A stretch of DNA of 64,000 nt from Platerodrilus igneus (taxonomy: Eukaryota; Arthropoda; Insecta; Coleoptera; Lycidae), in the NCBI GenBank assembly GCA_036346225.1, contig JARFIW010001669.1, positions 62,001 through 126,000 on the forward strand. The letters are read 5' to 3'. The position numbers and the translations under genes are program-made. The notes under the pieces are model-generated. The model saw nothing but the letters and a program-made list of their open reading frames with translations, was not told where the DNA came from and made no database searches. Positions 32,974-43,847 of this stretch are shown here, in pieces. The first letter of the stretch is position 1. Each line of letters starts with the position of its first letter.

Positions 32974-34720
32974 TGTGTAAGGGAGGGGGTTATAAGGTTT
33001 CTAAAGGTATATTTGTATTAATAGGGGTGTATGCCAAGCGATAGGGTCAATATTTCAGATTTAATAATTTAAAAACTATAAATTTTGCTATACTTTACAT
33101 ACGTTAAAGTATGTACCATTTCAGATTGAAACTTATATGCCAAAAGGTAGATAACATGACTTTATGACGTTGATATAATGCACGGTACTTGAGGTTTTAT
33201 ACTGAGTTGATATTTCATGAGCCAGTTGAGTACATTTGCCGTCGGAAAGCCGGACGCATTTATGGATATCTGCAATATAACAAAGCGTCCAGGTCGTGTA
33301 TAAATTCTTTGGCTTTTCTTTTTATAGAATCAAACTTTTGGACGAATTGTAAATCAAAATTTAAAGTGAATCAAAATGTAAAGGTTATTGGAGTTTAGTG
33401 AAGTGTTTTGGACCAATAGTAGAAATTTAAAATTATTATAAAGACTGTAGCGAAGGTATGTTGGACACTGAAAGAAAGATGATTTGTTATTGGATGTTAT
33501 ATGTTTAAAATGTTATTCTAGTAAGCTAAGTTTGTTGATTTAATAACTAAGCAAAATAAATAAGGGACTTTTTTTAAAATTGTTCAGATACAGACCTATT
33601 TATGAAACCTGCGTTAAAATTGTAAAATAGTTTTGAAATAAAAGTTTAATTGTGTATCATCAGTATTTATTTAATCCAAGTGTGAAAGGAATAAGAAGCT
33701 TCGAGAAAGTAAAGGCGACGAAAGTATAAAAGGAGTTTATAAAAGTGTTTAAAAGTGAAAAGGAAAGTCAGCGTATTTAAAGAAGATTTTGGAAGTGGTT
33801 ATTGGTGCAAAGGAGAAAGCGACGGTATATTATTTAAGAAGATTAGTGTTGGTTTTGGGATAGATTTGGGTATTACGGCAGCAGGATATTGGAGTGGATA
33901 AAGAAGGCATCGACGACGTAAATAATTTTGGATTGATTTGAGAAGATATAACGGCAGAAAGGACATCGTATGGATAATTGGAATAGCAGGATTAGGAGGA
34001 TTTGTATTAAGACAGCGGGATTGATTTGGTTGTGCGAAGAGAATTAAGCGGGATACGGAGCAGAGGAACAGGAGATCGAAATACGGCGAGGAAGAATTGA
34101 CGCAGGGGAAGTAGACAAAGGTTTTTTTACTAAATTCTAAATTGGGGTAACATTATTTCAGGTTTGGGTCAACGAAATTTGTTTTTAAAAAACACCTGGA
34201 GGCAGTGCGCAAGAGGACAATTTTGGAGAATCTATTGTAAAAGTGCGTACGGCGATTACGAACTTGAGCCAGCAGTCAAAGGAAGGACTTCAGCGCGGTA
34301 TATTTCTGGTAAGTACCGTGAACATATATTAGAACGTCAGAAATTAAAGTCATAAAAGTTACATAAATTAATTTGACATCAGGCATCGTTGATCAATTAA
34401 GATTTGGCATATCAAAATAAATTTAGTACATTTCAAAAGTGGTAAAACAAACGAGGGTGCAGTTTGGTTGGGTAGTGCACATCTACTCACGATTGAACCC
34501 ACGGTGAGTAGATGAGAAAACCCTGAGATTAAAGTTTCAAATAGTCGAGGCATATAAAATATATTAATTAGTAAAAGAAAAACCAACCAAACGTTTGCTA
34601 AAGCACCTCGATTTGAAGTCAGACATTAAGTAGTAAATTTGTGACGACGACAAAAGTCGTGTAATAAAATCTTGTTTAAAAATAAAAGGCGCAGAAAAAG
34701 GAAGGGGGGGAGTTCAAGAA
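32974..34720 (+). repeat. Gypsy II, 3' LTR
   Basis: Nearly identical to the 5' LTR. Differences are mostly one- to four-base length changes at homopolymers or dinucleotides, almost always shorter here, with only about two substitutions. The 29-nt stem-loop is at 34483-34511. Confidence 0.88.
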
Positions 34721-34728
34721 TATATATA
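34721..34728. repeat. TA spacer between Gypsy II and Gypsy I
   Basis: Eight bases, tatatata, are all that separate two oppositely oriented elements. This is consistent with both having entered one TA tract. Confidence 0.75.
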
Positions 34729-36544
34729 TTCTTCAACCTCCCCCCCACTCTATTTTTATATTTTAAACACTCTCACCCCGACTCCTATCTCTCCTGACTC
34801 CAATCTCTCCTCACACCTGTCTTTTATTTAGACAAGACTTTAAATACTACACGACTTTTGTCGTCGTCACAAAATTTTACTGAATGTCTCACTTCAAATC
34901 GAGGTGCTTTAGCAAACGTTTGGTTGAATTTTCTTTGATTAGTTATTATGTTTAATATGCCTCGACTATCTGAAACTTTAACCTCAGGGTTCACTCACCT
35001 ACTCACCGTGGGTTCAATCGTGAGTAGATGTGCAATACTCAACCAAACAGCACCCTCGTTTGTTTTACTACTTTTTACTAAACTGAATTAAATTTTGTAT
35101 GCCAAATTTTTAATAGATCATAGATGCCTGATGTCAGATTAATTTATGTAACTTTTATGACTTTTAATTTATGACGTTCTAAGATATTTCACGGTACTTA
35201 CCAGAAATATACCGCGCTGAAGGCCTTCCTCTTACTGCTGGCTCAAGTTCGGAATTCGCCGTACGCACTTTTACAGTAGATTCTCCAAAATTTTGTCCTC
35301 TTGCGCACTGCCTCCAGGTAATTTTGAAACAATTTCCGTTGACCCAAACCTGAAATAACGTTACCCCAATTTAGAATTTGAAAAAGAACCTATGTTAACT
35401 TCCCCTGCATAAATTTTCCTTCGCTGTAGTTCGCTCTCCTTTTCCTCTGCTCCTTATCCCAATAAACTCTTCGTTGCAACCAAACCAATCCCGCTGTCTA
35501 AATGTAAATCGCTCCTAATCCTTCTATTCCAAAATATCCACACGCTGTCCTTTCTGCCTTTATAACTTTTCCAATCACTCCTAATATTTTACGTCGTCGA
35601 TGCCTTCTTTGTCCACTCCAATATCCTGCTGCCGTTATACCCAAATCTATTTCCAATCCAACACTAATCTCTTCAAATAACCAACCCGTCGCTTTCTCTT
35701 TTTCACTAACAAACCACTTCCAAAATCTTCTTTTAACACGCTGACCTTTCCCCTTTCACTATCAAAACACTTTTACCAATTCTTTTAATTACTCGTCGCT
35801 TTTATTTCCTCGCAGCTTCTTATTTTTATTACACTTGACTAAATAAATACTCGTTGCTTCACGTATAAACTTTTATTTTAAATGAATTTACAAATTTTAC
35901 GCAGGTTTTACAAAATAGGTCTGAAACTGAATAAATTTAGAAAAGAAGTCCCTTATTTACATTTGCCTAGTAATAAGATAAACAAACTTAGCTTACTATA
36001 ACATTTTTACACATATAATATCTAATAACAAATCACACATCCTTGAGTGTCCAACATACCATTCCTATAGTCTTTATATAAATTTTAAAATTTCTACCAT
36101 TGGTCCAAAACACATCACTAAACCAATAACCTTTTACATTTTAATTCACTTTAAATTTTGATTTACAATTCGTCTAAAAGTTTGATTTTATAAAAAAGAA
36201 AAGCCAAACAATTTATACACGACCTGGACGCTTAGTTATAGTGCAGATATCTCTAAATGCGTCCGGCTTTCCGACGGCAAATGTACTCTCAACTGGCTCA
36301 TAAATTATCAACTCAGTATAAATCCTCAAGTACCGTGCATTATATCAACGTCATAAAGTCATGTTACTACCTTTTAGCATCTAAGTTTTAATCTGAAATG
36401 GTACATACTTTTAACGTATGTAAAGTATAGCAAAATTCATAGTTTTTAAATTATTAAATTAGAAATATTGACCCTATCGTTTGGCATACACCCTTATTAA
36501 TACAAAAATACCTTTAGAAACCTTATAACTCCCTCCCTTACACA
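34729..36544 (-). repeat. Gypsy I, 3' LTR
   Basis: In element sense starts TGTGTAAGGG and ends GAAGAA. Carries the stem-loop at 34999-35027 and the splice-like exon. It is related to the LTR of element II at roughly nine in ten positions by eye. Confidence 0.9.
34999..35027 (-). promoter_or_regulatory. LTR stem-loop (element I, 3' LTR)
   Basis: Same 8-bp stem and loop as in element II: CTACTCAC / GTGAGTAG with loop gattgaacccacg in sense. The 5' LTR copy is at 42275-42303. Confidence 0.6.
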
Positions 36545-36796
36545 ATATTTGGCCCCACTGGTTTTTAATGAAATTGAAATTTCATATGTTTTTTTCTTCC
36601 CCTGGTGTGCAAAAATTTCTGATTTTCATTCAAAACCATCCATTCGTCATTTCTATTTTACCTTGGCAACCCGCATTCGCCTTTCTCTCACACATATTAC
36701 ACTACGCTATATTCTAACCTGTCTTATACTATTATAACAAAAACAAAAACAACAAAAAAAAAACTAAACCTTCCGTTGCATGAACCACATTTTAAA

Positions 36797-39700
36797 CTAC
36801 CCTATTAAACCCTCTTCTTGTACTACTCTGTATGGGTACAAGTTCTCCAAATGAAAACGCCCGCGATAACCCCCTATCATATTCTCCAGCTCAAACGTAT
36901 TGCCTTCCGCAAAAATACGCGTGATCCTGTACGGCCCTTCATAAGGAAACAACAGCTTCGCGCATATATTTTTGTCGCGGTTTGAAACCCTTAACCGTTT
37001 AACGACTACCAAATCCCCTATTCCAAAAATTGTTCTTTTCTTAATTTTCCTACACCTTCGTTCGATGTCCCTTCGCTGCGTCCTTTCGATTCTGCGCCTG
37101 GCATTACTTAACAAATCTGTTATGTCTGGTACCTCGACTTCCTCCCTCCATGGTCTAGCTGGTATAATCCTCTGCATTAATGTTACCGGACATGTTTTTG
37201 TAACCGAACTCGGTACGCTGTTCATAAAATTTTCTATTTGTGGTAAATACCTAACCCATCTGTTGTGATGTTCCTGTGTCGCCAATCGTAAATATTTTAT
37301 CACCTCTCGTATGTAACGTTCGCATGGATTAGCTTTTGGATGTCGTATGCTACTGAATGATGCTTTAATATTTGCCCTTTTTAACCCGTTCCTGAATCTC
37401 TGATTGTTAAAATACGTTGCGTTGTCTACCAAAATTCTTTTTATCTTCCCGACTTGGCTTTCAAATTCTCCAATTGACTGCAATGCATGCACCGTGTTAC
37501 TCCGTCTTGCAGGAAATAATTTTACAAATTTGGAAAAAACGTCGACCACTACCAAAATATGTCGATACCCCTGTTCACTCGTGATCAGGTTGCTTAAATA
37601 ATCAATCGCCACCAATTCCAATGGTCCATTTACGCTCACGCTCATCGGCATATTCTGCAGCACCACGTTCTTGTCTTTACCTAGAATACAAATTTCACAC
37701 CGATTTATCCGTTCCTTAATCACCGTGATATCATTTTTTGCGTAAAATGCTTCTCTGAATACTAAAAATGTTTTCCTGATACCTATGTGTCCGAATTTTA
37801 AATGAATTTCGTTTATGATTTCAGCGGCAACGTCTCTAGATAGCACTACCAGCTCTGCATCCCCTATTTTTTTCACCACAAACTGCCCTACGATGGTAAA
37901 TCCCCTGTACTCTTCCATATTTTCTCTTGTAAGTTTCTCTCGTATCGAGCTCACCTCGCTGTGCCTCTGCGCCTCTATAAGTTTTGTGTTTGTCCATCGA
38001 CCGACATCCCTGAATTCCTGCAAAGCAATTAAACACCCTTTTATGTTTTGATTCGATTCGATCTGCGGTCTGCTCAGAAAATCTGCCGTCACATTCTCCT
38101 TTCCCGGCTTATGTTTAATTTCGAAGTCGTATTCCTGTAACACCAATGCCCATCTATACAACCTACTGTTTAAAAACTCCTTTTTCTTCATGAACGTTAC
38201 CACCGTGTTGTCGGATTCTATTAGAAATTTCTTACCTAACAAATAAAAACGTAACTTCTTCACCGCGTATACTATGGCCAACATCTCCTTCTCTGCCGTC
38301 GCATACCTGGTTTCGCAGTCTTTCAACACCCTAGAAATGAAAACAATTGGTACTTCAACTCCATCCTGTATCTGCACCAACTCAGCCCCGATTGCATATT
38401 TCGACGCATCCGTCCTCAAAATAAAATCATCTTTAAAATTGGGATATTTTAATGCTAACTCCTTGTAAAATGCACCTTTCAAATCCTGGAACGCCTTTTT
38501 CCGTTCAGCAGTCCACTTCCATCTCTCCTTTTTCTTTAACAAACCCACCAACGGTACGCACACTTCAGAATACCTCGGTATAAACCGCTTGTAATAATTT
38601 AGCACCCCTAGAAATCCTCGCAGCCCTCTCACATTCTTCGGTCGCTGAATGTTTTTCAACTCGTCCAATCTTTTATTGCAAATTTTCATCCCTTGTTCGC
38701 TAATTTCAAACCTTAAGTATGTAACCTTGCTTTTAAACAACTCGCATTTTTCTACGTTCAGCTTTAAACCCCCTTCGTCCAGTCGTTGGATCACCTTTTC
38801 TAAATGCTCCAGGTGTTCTTTCTCGTCCCTTGAAAAAATTAACAAATCGTCGACATAATGCGAACAGAAGCCTTCATATTCATTAAACAACTTCTGCATC
38901 GCTCTTACAAGTGCTGCTGAAGAACTACTTAAACCAAATGGAACTACAGAAAACATATAAATCTCGCCTTCGATACTAAAACCTGTAAACTTTTTACTGT
39001 CTTCATGCAACGGAATTAACCAAAACGAATTCTTTAAATCTAATTTGCTGAAAACTTTCATTTCATATACTTTATACAATAAATTATCCAACCCTTGTGG
39101 TTGCTCATACTGCGGTTTTGTAATCGCATTCAGTTTCCTCGCATCTAAACAAATCCTAATATCTTTTTTATTTGGTTTTGGTACTATAACTACTGGGTTC
39201 ACATACTGAGTTCTCGCTGGTTCTATAATACCCTCTTTTAACATCCTGTCTATCTCTATTTTAACCCTATTTCTTATGGCAAACGGAATCGGATACACCC
39301 TTGTATTAAATCCGCTGTCTTCCGCGACCTCCAACTTATGTGTATACCGCCTTGCAAATCTTGGTTCTTCATTAAACAACCCTACATATTTATTAAATAA
39401 TTCATCTAGCTTCATCTTCGTATCACTACTCACTTTCCCTATCTGTTCCTCATTTATAAATCTTACAAACACATTACATAATCGTACTTTAACCTGTCCA
39501 TCATTATACTCATTAATCATCCCTAATCCTGTACTATCTATATTATTTCCATTCCTTTTTTCCTCACTAACCGTAGGTACCACCCATGACCTATCTTTAT
39601 CACATATTCTAATTGACCTGCCTTTTCCATCTATATTCATCCCAAAATCCTCTATAAAATCCATACCCAATATGAAGTCTAACTGTAACCCTTTCGTAAT

Positions 39701-40009
39701 TAAAAACTCTGCATTCCCTACTTCTTTATTTCCTATATATATCGGTACGCGGATAACATTATAAATCGTCGTAAGCTTTTTGTTCATCGCTGACCATAAA
39801 TTAACCCCCTCAATTGTTCCTATTCTTTCCTTTAAAAATTCTCCATGTTCGATTACTACACTTTCATTTACCAGCGACAACTGTGACCCACTATCCACTA
39901 AAGCAACATAAACACGGTCCCTTAAACTAATATTTATAAATAACAAATTCTTTTTATTAAAATTGTAACTGTTTAATAACAAATCTCTTATACTATAGCA
40001 AACATCCAC
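36797..40009 (-). CDS. Gypsy I pol: protease, RT, RNase H, integrase
   Basis: An uninterrupted frame of about 1070 residues. The aspartic protease shows VALVDSGSQLSLV near residue 37. RT follows with ICLDARKLNAI, FSKLDLKNSFWLIPL, VPFGLSSSSAALV and the YVDD active site (CSHYVDDLLIF). RNase H shows FILRTDASKYAIGAEL and AEKEMLAIVYAVKKLRFYLL. Integrase has an HH..CC zinc region (FGHIGI...CEICILGK), then VAIDYL, LVDNATYF and the PKANPCERYIREV block with the catalytic E. No ATG is at the 5' end; the register is already open upstream and overlaps the end of gag. That suggests expression as a gag-pol fusion by -1 frameshifting. Confidence 0.9.
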   Translation of the reverse strand: MDVCYSIRDLLLNSYNFNKKNLLFINISLRDRVYVALVDSGSQLSLVNESVVIEHGEFLKERIGTIEGVNLWSAMNKKLTTIYNVIRVPIYIGNKEVGNAEFLITKGLQLDFILGMDFIEDFGMNIDGKGRSIRICDKDRSWVVPTVSEEKRNGNNIDSTGLGMINEYNDGQVKVRLCNVFVRFINEEQIGKVSSDTKMKLDELFNKYVGLFNEEPRFARRYTHKLEVAEDSGFNTRVYPIPFAIRNRVKIEIDRMLKEGIIEPARTQYVNPVVIVPKPNKKDIRICLDARKLNAITKPQYEQPQGLDNLLYKVYEMKVFSKLDLKNSFWLIPLHEDSKKFTGFSIEGEIYMFSVVPFGLSSSSAALVRAMQKLFNEYEGFCSHYVDDLLIFSRDEKEHLEHLEKVIQRLDEGGLKLNVEKCELFKSKVTYLRFEISEQGMKICNKRLDELKNIQRPKNVRGLRGFLGVLNYYKRFIPRYSEVCVPLVGLLKKKERWKWTAERKKAFQDLKGAFYKELALKYPNFKDDFILRTDASKYAIGAELVQIQDGVEVPIVFISRVLKDCETRYATAEKEMLAIVYAVKKLRFYLLGKKFLIESDNTVVTFMKKKEFLNSRLYRWALVLQEYDFEIKHKPGKENVTADFLSRPQIESNQNIKGCLIALQEFRDVGRWTNTKLIEAQRHSEVSSIREKLTRENMEEYRGFTIVGQFVVKKIGDAELVVLSRDVAAEIINEIHLKFGHIGIRKTFLVFREAFYAKNDITVIKERINRCEICILGKDKNVVLQNMPMSVSVNGPLELVAIDYLSNLITSEQGYRHILVVVDVFSKFVKLFPARRSNTVHALQSIGEFESQVGKIKRILVDNATYFNNQRFRNGLKRANIKASFSSIRHPKANPCERYIREVIKYLRLATQEHHNRWVRYLPQIENFMNSVPSSVTKTCPVTLMQRIIPARPWREEVEVPDITDLLSNARRRIERTQRRDIERRCRKIKKRTIFGIGDLVVVKRLRVSNRDKNICAKLLFPYEGPYRITRIFAEGNTFELENMIGGYRGRFHLENLYPYRVVQEEGLIG

Positions 40010-40017
40010 CTTAACTC

Positions 40018-41874
40018 CTAAGCAATCGGTCGTCCAAAAATCCGCGTTTTTTTTTCTTGAGGCGACTCATGAATTTCCACCACCTCAATCCTATCCGGGT
40101 CCGTAGTATTTGCGCTCGTTGTCATATGTTGGACGTTTACGTCCCTGCCCGTCCGGCTATTTCCATTTTGCATTCCTCCACCTGTATTCCGGCCGTCACC
40201 CTCGTGGTTGCCGTGCTGGTATCTGTTCTGTCCGTTGTAGGCGTTGTCCCGGTAATCCCTATTTTGATACGGTCGTCTATGTGCCTCGTGTCCCCAATGA
40301 TTCCTATGTCCGTAATTAAAATTTTCCTGTCTATAATTTTGTCTGTTTTCATGGTACGGTGGTCGTCGACTGTCTTCCCTGTAACCCCTGTTCTGTTCCC
40401 AATGGTGTGTCCGCGTTTTCGCTTCCAGTGCTGTCGCTAGGTCAAAATTTCTCATTACCCCCAAGAATTCCCTCAATGTCTTGACATTTTGTACCACTAC
40501 AACTCTGGTAACCTCCGGTTCCATATGTCCTGCCAGTAGAAGTACGATGTCGTCCTCGCTCAATTTCGGTGTTAAGTGTTGCGCCTGATTAAACTTGTCG
40601 ATCGCGTATTCTTCGCGTGTACCGTGAGTCCTGCTATAATGTCCTGTAATTAGGTTCGTCCTTATGTCGGTCTGATGTGTAGTGTTCCAAAACTGTTCTA
40701 TAAAAAGTCTTTTGAAGTCCGCGTACGTGTCATACTGTCTACGAATAATATTATGCCACTTTTCGGCATTTCCTGTCAAACTTGCCCCCACGATCTGTAA
40801 TTTTGTCCGTTCGTTTTCAGTCCCTACTATCTCGTCCAGTCGGTCCAGGAATCCCATGGGCTGTTCTGTCTTACGTCCCTCAAACTTTGGTAAAGCGTCC
40901 CGGTTTAGTCGAAAGTGCGGTCCGTAATCCAGTCCAATTCGCCTCCTATCTATGTCGTCGAGTTTCTCGTGAATTTTTCTGAAGTCCTGTCCTACCCTGG
41001 TTTCTAATCCCGCGACTTTGTCGTCAAATTTTTCGTCCAGTTTTGTCCTACCGTGTACATTTTCGTTTTGTATGGTCTCTAATGCCTGTCCTAAATTTTT
41101 GTAGTTGTTCCCATGTCGTTTGTCACATGTTTGTATTTCGTTGCTTAAATTTGAAAACCCGCTAATCATTGTTTCTTCCACTGTGTCTACCCGTGTCTTA
41201 ATTTCAGTTTTTAAGTCAGTCCGTGTCGCGTTCAAATCTCCTTGCAACTGTGCCCGTGTGTGTTCTAACTTGTCGTCAACCCTGTCTATTTTTTGTTGAA
41301 CCTCTGTCCGCACGTCGTCTTTTTCAATCTGTATTTGAGTAAGTAAGTATTCTTGTGTGTGGTTCATTTTCGCCGTCAGGTCCGCGTGCGCTGTCCTAAA
41401 CTCGTCCCTTAGCTCGTTATGTGATTGCGTAATTTTGTATGTCAGTTCTGTATGTGATTCTACCATTTTGTGCGTCAGTTCTGTATGTGATTCTATAATT
41501 TTTATGGCTAACGCCGCATTCGCTTCTTTTTGTTCCGTGCGTGATTCATTAATTTTGTTTGTCAGTTCTGTCTTTAATTCTGTCTGTGATTCTACCATTT
41601 TGTGCGTCAGTTCTGTATGTGATGCCTTAAAATCGTCTTTCATACTCATCAAAAATCTCATAATGTCGTGGTTTCCGTCGGCTTCTGCGGCTCTCACCTC
41701 CGGTACCGTCACCTGGTCCATATCCGTGTCTATCACCTCCAACTCTGTCTGCTTCGTGTCCGTCTCCTGTAGGTCGCCTCCGGCGTCTAGCTCTATGTCT
41801 TGTCTCCTTACATCCATTTCAACCCCGTAAATTAGTCCTGATCGTGTGGTCCTTTTTGTGTCCTCGTCCGTCAT
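40018..41874 (-). CDS. Gypsy I gag
   Basis: I start the protein at the ATG at 41874-41872 (MTDEDTKRTTRSG), because the open stretch upstream is the polypyrimidine/acceptor region. Element III starts at the equivalent codon. About 618 residues. The first half is a long helical region with SHTELTHKMVE-type repeats, likely coiled coil. The capsid region (FEGRKTEQPMGFLDRLDEIV, LTGNAEKWHNIIRRQYDTYA) spans residues about 315-480. The C-terminus is rich in R, N, H, Y and G and has no CCHC knuckle, so nucleic-acid binding probably relies on this basic tail. The frame ends in TAG at 40018, soon after a run of nine A. Confidence 0.88.
   Translation of the reverse strand: MTDEDTKRTTRSGLIYGVEMDVRRQDIELDAGGDLQETDTKQTELEVIDTDMDQVTVPEVRAAEADGNHDIMRFLMSMKDDFKASHTELTHKMVESQTELKTELTNKINESRTEQKEANAALAIKIIESHTELTHKMVESHTELTYKITQSHNELRDEFRTAHADLTAKMNHTQEYLLTQIQIEKDDVRTEVQQKIDRVDDKLEHTRAQLQGDLNATRTDLKTEIKTRVDTVEETMISGFSNLSNEIQTCDKRHGNNYKNLGQALETIQNENVHGRTKLDEKFDDKVAGLETRVGQDFRKIHEKLDDIDRRRIGLDYGPHFRLNRDALPKFEGRKTEQPMGFLDRLDEIVGTENERTKLQIVGASLTGNAEKWHNIIRRQYDTYADFKRLFIEQFWNTTHQTDIRTNLITGHYSRTHGTREEYAIDKFNQAQHLTPKLSEDDIVLLLAGHMEPEVTRVVVVQNVKTLREFLGVMRNFDLATALEAKTRTHHWEQNRGYREDSRRPPYHENRQNYRQENFNYGHRNHWGHEAHRRPYQNRDYRDNAYNGQNRYQHGNHEGDGRNTGGGMQNGNSRTGRDVNVQHMTTSANTTDPDRIEVVEIHESPQEKKTRIFGRPIA
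40047..40056 (-). promoter_or_regulatory. Candidate -1 frameshift site at the gag end (element I)
   Basis: Gag codons read GAA AAA AAA ACG, an A AAA AAA slippery string. After a one-base backward shift the pol register is open from here into the protease. It is also possible that the nine-A run works by transcriptional slippage. Confidence 0.5.
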
Positions 41875-42004
41875 ATCTGTTTCCTGTAAATATATATAAA
41901 AAAAAAACTTGCGGGCCCCACCTAACTCGGGCTTCCGGATTCTACTTTCTTTCACTCTAAACCTTTTTAACCTTTTTCTCGAGCCTCACGTTGGGTTTGC
42001 CACC

Positions 42005-43819
42005 TTCTTCAACCTCCCCCCCACTCTATTTTTATATTTTAAACACTCTCACCCCGACTCCTATCTCTCCTGACTCCAATCTCTCCTCACACCTGTCTTT
42101 TATTTAGACAAGACTTTAAATACTACACGACTTTTGTCGTCGTCACAAAATTTTACTGAATGTCTCACTTCAAATCGAGGTGCTTTAGCAAACGTTTGGT
42201 TGAATTTTCTTTGATTAGTTATTATGTTTAATATGCCTCGACTATCTGAAACTTTAACCTCAGGGTTCACTCACCTACTCACCGTGGGTTCAATCGTGAG
42301 TAGATGTGCAATACTCAACCAAACAGCACCCTCGTTTGTTTTACTACTTTTTACTAAACTGAATTAAATTTTGTATGCCAAATTTTTAATAGATCATAGA
42401 TGCCTGATGTCAGATTAATTTATGTAACATTTATGACTTTTAATTTATGACGTTCTAAGATATTTCACGGTACTTACCAGAAATATACCGCGCTGAAGGC
42501 CTTCCTCTTACTGCTGGCTCAAGTTCGGAATTCGCCGTACGCACTTTTACAGTAGATTCTCCAAAATTTTGTCCTCTTGCGCACTGCCTCCAGGTAATTT
42601 TGAAACAATTTCCGTTGACCCAAACCTGAAATAACGTTACCCCAATTTAGAATTTGAAAAAGAACCTATGTTAACTTCCCTGCATAAATTTTCCTTCGCT
42701 GTAGTTCGCTCTCCTTTTCCTCTGCTCCTTATCCCAATAAACTCTTCGTTGCAACCAAACCAATCCCGCTGTCTAAATGTAAATCGCTCCTAATCCTTCT
42801 ATTCCAAAATATCCACACGCTGTCCTTTCTGCCTTTATAACTTTTCCAATCACTCCTAATATTTTACGTCGTCGATGCCTTCTTTGTCCACTCCAATATC
42901 CTGCTGCCGTTATACCCAAATCTATTTCCAATCCAACACTAATCTCTTCAAATAACCAACCCGTCGCTTTCTCTTTTTCACTAACAAACCACTTCCAAAA
43001 TCTTCTTTTAACACGCTGACCTTTCCCCTTTCACTATCAAAACACTTTTACCAATTCTTTTAATTACTCGTCGCTTTTATTTCCTCGCAGCTTCTTATTT
43101 TTATTACACTTGACTAAATAAATACTCGTTGCTTCACGTATAAACTTTTATTTTAAATGAATTTACAAATTTTACGCAGGTTTTACAAAATAGGTCTGAA
43201 ACTGAATAAATTTAGAAAAGAAGTCCCTTATTTACATTTGCCTAGTAATAAGATAAACAAACTTAGCTTACTATAACATTTTTACACATATAATATCTAA
43301 TAACAAATCACACATCCTTGAGTGTCCAACATACCATTCCTATAGTCTTTATATAAATTTTAAAATTTCTACCATTGGTCCAAAACACATCACTAAACCA
43401 ATAACCTTTTACATTTTAATTCACTTTAAATTTTGATTTACAATTCGTCTAAAAGTTTGATTTTATAAAAAAGAAAAGCCAAACAATTTATACACGACCT
43501 GGACGCTTAGTTATAGTGCAGATATCTCTAAATGCGTCCGGCTTTCCGACGGCAAATGTACTCTCAACTGGCTCATAAATTATCAACTCAGTATAAATCC
43601 TCAAGTACCGTGCATTATATCAACGTCATAAAGTCATGTTACTACCTTTTAGCATCTAAGTTTTAATCTGAAATGGTACATACTTTTAACGTATGTAAAG
43701 TATAGCAAAATTCATAGTTTTTAAATTATTAAATTAGAAATATTGACCCTATCGTTTGGCATACACCCTTATTAATACAAAAATACCTTTAGAAACCTTA
43801 TAACTCCCTCCCTTACACA
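42005..43819 (-). repeat. Gypsy I, 5' LTR
   Basis: Nearly identical to 34729-36544; differences include a C-run length change near 42677 and a t/a change near 42429. Stem-loop at 42275-42303. Confidence 0.9.
42275..42303 (-). promoter_or_regulatory. LTR stem-loop (element I, 5' LTR)
   Basis: Identical to the 3' LTR copy. In the genomic RNA it lies upstream of the primer-binding region and of the candidate gag acceptor. Confidence 0.6.
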
Positions 43820-43847
43820 ATAATATATATATATGTATATATATATA
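43820..43847. repeat. (TA)n tract between Gypsy I and Gypsy III
   Basis: TA repeats with one internal G (atatatgtatat), the same imperfection seen in the tract at 29216. Confidence 0.85.

Larger units (their letters stand above)
29259..34720 (+). mobile_element. Gypsy-group element II, internally deleted
   Basis: Two LTRs of about 1.75 kb (29259-31017 and 32974-34720) flank only about 1.95 kb of internal sequence. Primer-binding region tggcaaacccaacgtgagg follows the 5' LTR, and polypurine tract agtggggccaaa precedes the 3' LTR. The interior keeps a shortened gag start, a repeat expansion, a piece of gag capsid and the 3' part of integrase. Protease, RT and RNase H are gone. Start and end lie in TA-rich DNA, so boundaries are good to a few bases. 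It would need trans-acting proteins to move, and element I (same subfamily) could be such a helper. Confidence 0.88.
34729..43819 (-). mobile_element. Gypsy-group element I, complete, minus strand
   Basis: About 9.1 kb. LTRs of about 1.815 kb (34729-36544 is the 3' LTR, 42005-43819 the 5' LTR) are almost identical, so insertion is recent. Gag and pol are both long uninterrupted frames and no env-like frame is present. PBS lies next to the 5' LTR (about 41987-42002) and the polypurine tract next to the 3' LTR (cagtggggccaaa in sense). It is the only element in the window with all domains and no visible break, so it is a candidate source of proteins for II and III. Confidence 0.92.

Noticed and set aside
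36797..41955. Search for an env-like third frame in Gypsy I
   Set aside because: After pol only about 250 bases remain before the 3' LTR, with no signal peptide or membrane segment.
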